Shown piece by piece: positions 58,458 to 64,000 of a stretch of 64,000 bases of DNA (its first letter is position 1; each line of letters starts with the position of its first letter). A model generated the notes under the pieces. It saw only the letters and a list, made by a program, of their open reading frames with translations. It did not search any database and was not told the origin of the DNA. The DNA is from Streptomyces genisteinicus (lineage in GTDB: Bacteria > Actinomycetota > Actinomycetes > Streptomycetales > Streptomycetaceae), in assembly GCF_014489615.1 (NCBI RefSeq), contig NZ_CP060825.1, positions 806,001 to 870,000 on the forward strand, written 5' to 3'. A program made the translations under genes and the position numbers.

Positions 58458-58533
58458 TAAAACGAACGTTCATTCTTGACAAGGAACGCACCCCGGAGGA
58501 AAGTGGCGACGAGATAAAACGAACGATCCTTCT
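58458..58533. promoter_or_regulatory. Two 19-bp direct-repeat operators for the TetR regulator
   Basis: TAAAACGAACGTTCATTCT (58458-58476) and TAAAACGAACGATCCTTCT (58515-58533) match at 17 of 19 positions and are 57 bp apart. Each contains the dyad GAACGWTC. AT-rich content stands out from the surroundings. Confidence 0.75.
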
Positions 58534-58622
58534 CTTTACCGCGGCTTGCCGCTCCCCCTCCCGCCCTGCCGCCCGCCCCGCCTCGCCCGACCGTGCGCCG
58601 GCCCCCTGAACTGGAGTTCCTC

Positions 58623-59621
58623 ATGTCCCCTGCACCGGCACGCCGCATGATCGCGGTGATGGTCCTGATACCGGTGGTGGTGGCCCTGGCCCTGTGGGCG
58701 TTCGCCTGGCCGGCGGCGCGCACCGCGCCCCGCGATCTGCCGGTCGGCGTCGCCGGCCCGGCCACCGCGGCCGCCGCCGTCGAGGACGGGCTCACCCGTC
58801 ACGCGGGCGCCTTCGACGTGCACCGCTTCGACGACGCGGCCGCCGCCCGGGACGCGATCGAGGACCGGGTCGTATACGGAGCCGTGGTCGCCGGTGCGCA
58901 GGGCACCGAACTGCTCGTCGCCCCCGCCGCGAGCCCGGTGGTCGCCCAGCTCCTCAGGGAGGCGGTCGCCGCCGGCGCCCCGGCGGGCGCCCCGGTGAAG
59001 GTCACGGAGGTCGTGTCGCTGCCGGAGGGCGACCCCCGTGGCAGCGCCCTGGCCGCGAGCGTCCTGCCGATCGGCCTGGCCGGGGTCGCCGCGGGCGCCC
59101 TGGTCACCCTGACCGGGCTGCGCGGGGCGAGGGCGGCCGCCACCCTGCTGGGCGCCGCGACGCTGGTCGGGCTCACCGCGGCCGCGCTCGCGCACAGCTG
59201 GCTCGGGGTGCTCGACGGGAACTGGTGGGCGGAGGCGGGCGCGCTCGGCCTGACCGTGCTCGCCGTGGGCGCGGCCGTGGCGGGTCTCGCCGCACTCCTC
59301 GGGACACCGGGCGTGGGGCTCGGCGCGCTGCTGATGGTGCTGATCGGCAACCCGTTCGCGGGCGCGGCGAGCGCACCGGAGCTGCTCCCCGAACCGGCGG
59401 GCACGCTCGGCCAGTGGCTGCCGCCGGGCGCGGGGACCTCGCTGCTGCGGTCGGTCTCCTACTTCGACGGGCGCGCGGCGGGCGGCGCCGTGCTGACGCT
59501 GACGCTGTGGGCGGCCCTCGGTCTCACCGCGGTCCTGGTGGGCAGCCGCCTCCGCGCCCGCTCCGCGTCGGCGCCGCCGGCGGCGGAGCACCCGGAACCG
59601 GCCCCCGCGCCGGCGGCGTAG
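58623..59621 (+). CDS. Multi-pass membrane protein, YhgE/ABC-2-like, 332 aa
   Basis: One N-terminal membrane helix (about 9-30), an extracellular domain (31-140) with PRDLPVGVAGPATAAAAVED and ARDAIEDRVVYGAVV, then five or six helices (about 145-320) and an Ala/Pro tail. This layout, an anchored external domain followed by a membrane bundle, resembles YhgE/Pip and ABC-2-type exporters that accompany TetR repressors. LPEGDPRGSALAASVLPIGL fits that group as I remember it. The ATG at 58623 follows GGAG. The divergent TetR regulator makes a drug- or lipid-responsive export role likely. Confidence 0.75.
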   Translation: MSPAPARRMIAVMVLIPVVVALALWAFAWPAARTAPRDLPVGVAGPATAAAAVEDGLTRHAGAFDVHRFDDAAAARDAIEDRVVYGAVVAGAQGTELLVAPAASPVVAQLLREAVAAGAPAGAPVKVTEVVSLPEGDPRGSALAASVLPIGLAGVAAGALVTLTGLRGARAAATLLGAATLVGLTAAALAHSWLGVLDGNWWAEAGALGLTVLAVGAAVAGLAALLGTPGVGLGALLMVLIGNPFAGAASAPELLPEPAGTLGQWLPPGAGTSLLRSVSYFDGRAAGGAVLTLTLWAALGLTAVLVGSRLRARSASAPPAAEHPEPAPAPAA

Positions 59622-59704
59622 GGCGCCGGTCCGGCTCGCGACCGGCCCGGGCCTCCCGGTCGCGGACGGAGCGGCGGAGCCCTTCAGGCCACGGCACCCA
59701 TGAC

Positions 59705-59745
59705 GGCCGCGTACCCCCCTGTAGCGGAGGGGGTACGCGGCCTTT
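59705..59745. terminator. 14-bp hairpin with TTT tail
   Basis: GGCCGCGTACCCCC (59705-59718) pairs with GGGGGTACGCGGCC (59729-59742), followed by TTT. It separates the convergent membrane-protein and antitoxin genes. Confidence 0.85.
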
Positions 59746-59761
59746 CGCCGTGCGGGGAGGG

Positions 59762-60046
59762 TCAGGGGCGGCGGTCCTCCGGCGGGCGGTGTTCGGCGGC
59801 CAGACCGAAGCGGCCCTGTTCGCCTCCGGCGGACGCGGCGGAGCCGTAGGAGGAGACCGAGCTGATCACCGGCTCCTCGTCCGCCTGCCGCAGCCCTTCG
59901 AGTCGTTCCAGGTCAGCGGCGGACACCAGCGCCACGAGGGGCTTGCCGTGGCGGGTGACGACGACGCGCTCCCCGCCGTAGACGACGCGGTTGATCAATT
60001 CGGCGAGCTCTGCGCGGGCTTGCGTCACCGGAATCTCGTAGGCCAT
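59762..60046 (-). CDS. Phd/YefM family antitoxin, no toxin partner seen, 94 aa
   Basis: The N-terminal DNA-binding fold reads [19 protein letters not shown], then [20 protein letters not shown], typical of Phd/YefM. The C-terminal part ([18 protein letters not shown]...) is polar and disordered, where a toxin would be bound. No RelE, Doc or other toxin gene is adjacent: the downstream neighbour is a convergent membrane protein and upstream is a divergent clpP-like gene. The start may be the ATG at 60046 (GGGGAG close by), 60055 or 60058. It may act as a stand-alone regulator of itself and clpP. Confidence 0.85.
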   Translation of the reverse strand: MAYEIPVTQARAELAELINRVVYGGERVVVTRHGKPLVALVSAADLERLEGLRQADEEPVISSVSSYGSAASAGGEQGRFGLAAEHRPPEDRRP

Positions 60047-60063
60047 GCTCCCCATCATAACGG

Positions 60064-60091
60064 CCTGTACGTCCTGTACATTTTTTACAGA
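60064..60091. promoter_or_regulatory. CCTGTAC repeats in the antitoxin/clpP intergenic region
   Basis: CCTGTAC occurs at 60064-60070 and 60073-60079, and the second copy runs into TGTACATTTTTTACA (60075-60089), which carries TGTA/TACA arms around an unusually A/T-rich centre. The sites are well placed for a Phd-type repressor acting on both divergent genes. Confidence 0.5.
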
Positions 60092-60125
60092 AGGCTGCTC
60101 TCACGGCCCACGGAAGAGGTCTGCC

Positions 60126-60758
60126 ATGCACCGCTCAGCCGCCCGCTACGTCCTGCCGGAGTTCACCGAGCGCACCGGCGCCGGGACGCGCACCCTCGAC
60201 CCCTGGTCCAGGCTGCTCGACGAGCGGATCGTCATGCTGGGCACCCCCGTCGACGACACGGCCGCGAACGACGTCGTCGCCCAGCTCCTGCACCTCGAAT
60301 ACGCCGCCCCCGACCAGGACGTCTGCCTGTACATCAACTCCCCCGGCGGTCCCGTCGGGGCCATGACCGCCATCTACGACACCCTCCAGGTCATCACCTG
60401 CGACGTCGCGACCACCTGCATCGGCCAGGCGGCCTCCACCGCCGCCGTCCTGCTCGCCGCCGGCGCGCCCGGCAAGCGGTCGGCCCTGCCCGGCGCCAGG
60501 ATCACCGTCCGGCAGCCCGCCTCCGACGAGCCGCTGCGGGGCCGTCCGTCCGACCTGGAGATCCACGCCGCGGAACTGGTGCGCCTGCGCGAGCAGATGA
60601 CCTCGATGCTCGTCCGGCACACCGGCCGGGACGCCGCACGCGTCGCCACGGACCTGGAGCGGGACACGATCTTCGACGCGGCAGGCGCCAGGGAGTACGG
60701 GCTGGTCGACCATGTCATCGGCAGCCGCGGGACGGCCGCCCCCACCCGGACCCGGTGA
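60126..60758 (+). CDS. ClpP-like serine protease paralogue with catalytic His replaced, 210 aa
   Basis: ClpP fold: [41 protein letters not shown], the nucleophile Ser104 in [14 protein letters not shown], and [20 protein letters not shown]. At the expected His position (family MIHQP) the protein reads ITVRQP, so Arg129 stands where His belongs; Asp180 is the likely third residue. An inactive or altered protease, or a partner subunit that must mix with an active ClpP, is therefore expected. The ATG at 60126 follows GAAGAGG. A small gene follows after 6 bp. The divergent antitoxin gene is notable because Clp proteases degrade antitoxins. Confidence 0.88.
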   Translation: MHRSAARYVLPEFTERTGAGTRTLDPWSRLLDERIVMLGTPVDDTAANDVVAQLLHLEYAAPDQDVCLYINSPGGPVGAMTAIYDTLQVITCDVATTCIGQAASTAAVLLAAGAPGKRSALPGARITVRQPASDEPLRGRPSDLEIHAAELVRLREQMTSMLVRHTGRDAARVATDLERDTIFDAAGAREYGLVDHVIGSRGTAAPTRTR

Positions 60759-60764
60759 CCGGCG

Positions 60765-61073
60765 GTGCTTCCGCCGGAGCTCCCGCCCCTGCCCGCGCTG
60801 ACCCGCGCCGAGGCGGAGTTCGTCGACGTCTACCTCGAAGTGGTCGACCTGCTGGGCCGGATCAACCCCGCCCGGGCCACCCACACCTACGGGGCCCTGC
60901 GTGCCGCGCAGGCGCTGGCCGGGCGGGCGGCGGCGCTGCGGGACGCGCTGACGCTGATGCACCTGCACGGCGAGAGCGAGGTGCACGCGGGCACACTCGC
61001 CCGCGCCCTGCGGGTCCTGGACGGCGAACGCCGCGCGAACCGCGTGACGCTGCCGCCCCTTTCGCCGAACTGA
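60765..61073 (+). CDS. Small helical hypothetical protein downstream of clpP-like gene, 102 aa
   Basis: Begins at a GTG six bases after the clpP-like stop, so it is very likely cotranscribed. The sequence is helical and soluble, with LTRAEAEFVDVYLEVVDLLG, a central INPARATHTYGALRAAQALA, and a C-terminal basic stretch LDGERRANRV. No family is recognised. Its position suggests a partner or modifier of the ClpP paralogue. Confidence 0.65.
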   Translation: MLPPELPPLPALTRAEAEFVDVYLEVVDLLGRINPARATHTYGALRAAQALAGRAAALRDALTLMHLHGESEVHAGTLARALRVLDGERRANRVTLPPLSPN

Positions 61074-61319
61074 CGGTCAATCGGCTGCCGAAACCCGCCG
61101 AAGGGGTAACGCCGCGACTACCCCGTTCGGTGGAGCGGGGAGCAGATTGTGGCGTGCCGCAGGACTTGCGTCGCGGGACCACCGATTCGGACGAACCGCC
61201 TCGCTCCGCCGCTGGTACGGCCATGATTCCGCGGCCGCCGGACGGGGGCCGCGCGCTCCCGGCCACTCGAACAGATCAGTCGTGATCGGCTTCACAAAAG
61301 CCGTTTCAGCTCGGAAATC

Positions 61320-61560
61320 AGACACACGTGGGCAAGGATCCGTGGCACGACAAGCCCCCGCCACCGCGGCGGGGCGGTCCGGGCGGACGCCGAGTCCTGC
61401 CGCCGTACCGGATGTCTGGTCGACAGAAGTGCATCGGCAGGAGTGGAGGGCCCAGCAGTACGGGCCGATCCGGAGATCCCGGACCGGCCCTTGGGGTGAA
61501 GCCGCTTCGGCGGCCGGGCGTCTTCGCCGGTCCGAACCCGACAGGTCACCCTTCACAGGC
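61320..61560 (+). promoter_or_regulatory. Probable ydaO-type c-di-AMP riboswitch
   Basis: The 3' part matches the conserved ydaO pattern known before actinobacterial cell-wall hydrolase genes: GGGGTGAA (61493-61500), a hairpin GCCGC-TTCG-GCGGC (61501-61514), and CCGAACCCGACAGGTCACCC (61532-61551), whose GGTCACC can pair back to GGGTGA. The 5' boundary is uncertain; I place it near 61320. It sits directly before the NlpC/P60 gene. The stretch 61074-61319 upstream holds no gene I can recognise, only presumed promoter sequence. Confidence 0.75.
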
Positions 61561-61580
61561 GGTATGACGAAGGGTTGCGC

Positions 61581-62057
61581 ATGTCCGCGCAGTTGCACAC
61601 GCCGTTCCTCCTGTCCCGTACCGGCCTCGTGTCCGCGCTCACCGTCGCGGCGGTCGGCGGGACTCTCCTCGCCCCCGGCACGGCCCCCGAGGCCCACGCG
61701 GTCACCAGTCACGCGAGCAAGGCACTCGAGGTGGCCCAGTCGAAGAAGGGCTCGCCGTACCGCTTCGGCGCCACCGGCCCCCACCGCTTCGACTGCTCCG
61801 GTCTCACGCTCTACTCGTACAAGCGCGCGGGCAAGAAGCTGCCGCGCACCGCGCAGCAGCAGTACAACCGCACCCGGCATGTGGGGGCCTCCCAGAGGCA
61901 ACGCGGAGACCTGGTGTTCTTCCATTCGGGCGGGTCGGTCTACCACGTGGGCATCTACGCCGGCAGCGGCCGGATCTGGCACTCCCCCAAGACCGGCGAC
62001 GTGGTGCGGCTGGCCAGGATCTGGACGAAGAGCGTCTCCTACGGGCGCGTGCGCTGA
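61581..62057 (+). CDS. Secreted NlpC/P60 cell-wall endopeptidase, 158 aa
   Basis: Signal peptide (about 1-40, ending AHA) followed by a compact NlpC/P60 domain that cuts peptidoglycan stem peptides. The catalytic triad is Cys72 (RFDCSGLT), His122 (VYHVGIY) and His134 (IWHSPK). No SH3, LysM or coiled-coil domain is attached, so binding specificity resides in the catalytic domain. The ATG at 61581 follows AAGGG by six bases. Expression should be set by the c-di-AMP riboswitch upstream, which fits control of wall hydrolysis during germination or osmotic change. Confidence 0.93.
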   Translation: MSAQLHTPFLLSRTGLVSALTVAAVGGTLLAPGTAPEAHAVTSHASKALEVAQSKKGSPYRFGATGPHRFDCSGLTLYSYKRAGKKLPRTAQQQYNRTRHVGASQRQRGDLVFFHSGGSVYHVGIYAGSGRIWHSPKTGDVVRLARIWTKSVSYGRVR

Positions 62058-62088
62058 CGCCGGCGCCCCGGACACGGTTCACGCGCCG

Positions 62089-62526
62089 TCACAGGGCGAC
62101 GCGCTCCACGGACGACCAGGGCAGGGCGATCCACACCGTCTTGCCGCCCTCCTCGGTGGGCGTGACGCTGAACCGGCCCCCGTGCCGGGCCGTGAGGAGG
62201 CGGACGATGTCCATGCCCCGGCCGTTGTCCTGACGGACCGCGGCCGGCAGGCGGCGCGGCCAGCGCGGGTGGCTGTCGGTGACGCCGACGCGCAGGACCT
62301 CGTCGCGTTCCAGGACGAGGTCGAGCCGGAAGAACGGTGACAGGCCGAAGGTGTGCTGCACGGCGTTGGTGGCGAGTTCGGAGACGATCAGCCGCACGGT
62401 GTCCGTGGTGTCGGAGTCGTCGGGGAGCCCCCAGGAGACCACGGCGTCGGTGGCGAACCTGCGCGCCGACGACACGGACGCCGGGTCGCTCGGCAGCGTG
62501 ACGGATGCTTCCTGACGGTCTGCCAT
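62089..62526 (-). CDS. RsbW-like histidine-kinase-type ATPase (anti-sigma factor family), 145 aa
   Basis: Single HATPase_c domain. The N box is SELATNAVQHT, followed by the G1 region VTDSHPRWPRR, and G2 NGRGMDIVRLLTARHGG; the end EEGGKTVWIALPW is the final strand. Streptomycetes encode dozens of such proteins, some being anti-sigma kinases, others of unknown role. The cognate sigma or anti-anti-sigma gene is not adjacent. The ATG at 62526 is preceded by AAAGGA ten bases upstream. Confidence 0.9.
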   Translation of the reverse strand: MADRQEASVTLPSDPASVSSARRFATDAVVSWGLPDDSDTTDTVRLIVSELATNAVQHTFGLSPFFRLDLVLERDEVLRVGVTDSHPRWPRRLPAAVRQDNGRGMDIVRLLTARHGGRFSVTPTEEGGKTVWIALPWSSVERVAL

Positions 62527-62976
62527 GGTGACGCTGTCCTTTCCCACCGGGCCGTGCCGCGGCCTACGGCGGATGAACGCGATCACGCATCAGGTCGGCC
62601 CCGCGCTGTGCTTCGCCGCCAGCCTGCCACCTGCGACGGGGCTGGGGAACCGTTCCGCCGAGATATCTGCCGATCTGTCGCCCAAAACGGTGAACTCTGC
62701 TACGAGGGAGCGTATTTGGGTCCACATCGGGCCGCGCGGCCCCGGCACGGGCGGCCCGGCCGGGACCCCGGCGGCTCCCCCGGGGCAGCGGGGCTCATCC
62801 CGGAGGGCCGGTCCCGCGGCAGCGGCGGCTCGCACGGGAGCGGCGTCCTAAGGCGTCGACGGCTCACACGCGACCGGCCCGTCACGCGGCAGCGGCAGCT
62901 CACACGCGACCGGTCCGTCCCGCGGCAGCGGCAGCGGCAGCTCACACGCGACCGGCCCGCCCCGCCGTCGGGCGGC
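62527..62976. other. Intergenic region with three 16-bp direct repeats
   Basis: 450 bp between a gene start (ATPase) and a gene end (bioF-like), both minus strand. GCTCACACGCGACCGG occurs exactly at 62862-62877, 62898-62913 and 62940-62955, with GCGGCAGCGGCAG-type filler between. 62640-62730 is relatively AT-rich and probably contains the ATPase promoter. No gene seen. Confidence 0.65.
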
Positions 62977-64000
62977 TCACCCCGGAGGGGCCGGCGCGGT
63001 CCGAAGGATCGTCGCGACGGCCGTGTCGATCTGCGCGCCGGTCAGATCGGCGCGCGCCGTCAGCCGGATCCGCGAGATCCCGTCCGGCACCGAGGGCGGA
63101 CGGAAGCAGCCGACGACCAGGCCCGCCGCGCGGCAGTCGGCGGCCCAGCGCAGCGCCGCCTCCGGGGAAGGAGCCCGGACGGAGACGACGGCCGCGTCGG
63201 GGCGCGCGGAGACGAGGCCCTCCCGGGTCAGCCGCCGGTGCAGTTCGGCGGCGACCGCGCGGGCGCGCGCCGCGAGCTCGGGCTCGCGCCCGAGGACCCG
63301 CAGCGCGGCGAGCGCCCCGCCTGCCGCGGCCGGGGCGAGCCCGGTGTCGAAGATGAACGTCCGGGCCGTGTTGACCAGATGCGCGATCACCCGGGCGGGC
63401 CCGAGCACCGCGCCGCCCTGGCTGCCCAGCGACTTGGAGAGGGTGACCGTGGCCACCACGCCGGGATCGCCCGCGAGTCCCGCGGCGGCGGGGGCGCCGC
63501 GGCCTCCGTCCCCGAGCACCCCGAGACCGTGGGCGTCGTCGACGAGCAGCGCGGCACCCGCGTCACGGCAGACGCCGGCGAGCGCGCCCAGCGGAGCGGC
63601 GTCGCCGTCCACGGAGAACACCGAATCGGTGACGACCAGCGCCCGGCGCCCGGGATGGGCGGCGAGCGTCTTGCGCACCGCCTCCGGCGCCGCGTGCGGG
63701 ACGACCGCCGTCTCGGCGCGCGCCAGGCGGCAGCCGTCGACGATCGACGCGTGGTTGGCCGCGTCCGAGACCACCAGCGCGCCGTGCGCGCCGAGCGCGG
63801 TGACGGCGGCGAGGTTGGCCGCGTAGCCGGAGGAGAGGACGAGGGCCGCCTCGAAGCCGCAGAACGCGGCGAGTTCGCGCTCCAGTTCGGCATGGAGCTC
63901 GGTGGTTCCCGTGACGAGCCGGGAGCCGGTCGCTCCCGCGCCCCAGCGGTGCACGGCCCCGGCGGCGCCCGCGACGACCTCGGGGCGGCGGGTCAGGCCG
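62977..64000 (-). CDS. bioF: 8-amino-7-oxononanoate synthase (BioF family), 5' end beyond the window
   Basis: PLP-dependent alpha-oxoamine synthase. It condenses an acyl-thioester with an amino acid; in BioF, pimeloyl thioester with alanine in biotin synthesis. Visible are GAGATGSRLVTGTTELHAELE, FEAALVLSSGYAAN, SVFSVDGDAAPL, DDAHGLGVLGDGGRG and the PLP Lys in TLSKSLGSQGG. The frame remains open and family-like to base 64000 (GLTRRPEVVAGAAGAV), so the true start lies outside. About 341 codons are visible. The neighbouring bio genes are not in the window; KBL- or SPT-like functions are less likely given the GSRLVTGTTELH form. Confidence 0.88.
   Translation of the reverse strand, partial: GLTRRPEVVAGAAGAVHRWGAGATGSRLVTGTTELHAELERELAAFCGFEAALVLSSGYAANLAAVTALGAHGALVVSDAANHASIVDGCRLARAETAVVPHAAPEAVRKTLAAHPGRRALVVTDSVFSVDGDAAPLGALAGVCRDAGAALLVDDAHGLGVLGDGGRGAPAAAGLAGDPGVVATVTLSKSLGSQGGAVLGPARVIAHLVNTARTFIFDTGLAPAAAGGALAALRVLGREPELAARARAVAAELHRRLTREGLVSARPDAAVVSVRAPSPEAALRWAADCRAAGLVVGCFRPPSVPDGISRIRLTARADLTGAQIDTAVATILRTAPAPPG

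Noticed and set aside
58503..58517. Four-codon GTG frame behind GGAGGAAA between the two TetR sites
   Set aside because: Too short to judge and it overlaps the second operator; the Shine-Dalgarno match is probably chance.

Overview
The window is high-GC actinobacterial DNA and most probably Streptomyces. Third codon positions are almost always G or C, GTG and TTG starts are common, and the gene families are typical streptomycete ones: a subtilisin-inhibitor protein, a class F sortase, a MurT/GatD pair, the ure order A-B-C-F-G-D without ureE, a c-di-AMP-type riboswitch before an NlpC/P60 hydrolase, and a CtaG-type protein. I saw no rRNA or tRNA gene, IS element or phage. All calls come from reading the sequence and remembering protein families; no database search was run.

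Layout. 0-8.8 kb: a small membrane protein, a remnant of a MinD/ArsA-like ATPase, a thioredoxin-reductase-like/methyltransferase fusion, a YjbQ protein, a flavin monooxygenase-like protein, an MltG paralogue, a 19-residue hydrophobic peptide gene with its own terminator, and an ABC exporter divergent from a MarR regulator. 9-13.2 kb: a two-gene heterodimeric ABC exporter whose two subunits have complementary degenerate ATP sites, followed by a non-coding interspaced repeat block with a period near 61 bp. 13.2-25.8 kb: mostly housekeeping genes, namely a membrane hydrolase, a DEAD/H helicase, a TesB thioesterase, glutathione peroxidase, an acyl-CoA dehydrogenase with a TetR regulator, peptide deformylase, murT-gatD, pfkA, a CtaG-like protein and a 52-aa membrane protein.

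26.4-41.1 kb is the most coherent block and reads as a sialic acid utilisation locus. It holds an Opp/Dpp-class ABC importer with a fused permease-ATPase (Sat-like), two FadR-type GntR regulators, an acetylxylan-esterase-family deacetylase, a secreted Asp-box sialidase, an N-acetylneuraminate lyase-type aldolase, a ROK kinase, NanE epimerase and a NanT-like symporter. Three promoters in it carry the same near-palindrome (GACATC-T-kACGTC) at or just after the expected start of transcription. Sialidase would release sialic acid outside the cell, the esterase may strip O-acetyl groups, SatABCD and NanT would import the sugar, and aldolase, kinase and epimerase would convert it to GlcNAc-6-P.

41-64 kb: a His-rich secreted protein behind CsoR-like copper operators; a class F sortase downstream of a surface protein with five 39-residue repeats, each carrying a sorting-like GGVHxGGG motif; LysE, B3/B4 and MocR genes; a GH42 beta-galactosidase with a LacI/cre-like operator, a GDSL esterase and a hydroxyacid dehydrogenase; PlsC; the urease operon; a TetR/membrane protein pair with two 19-bp operators; an orphan Phd antitoxin divergent from a ClpP paralogue whose catalytic His is Arg; the riboswitch-controlled NlpC/P60 hydrolase; an RsbW-like ATPase; and a BioF-type enzyme cut by the window end.
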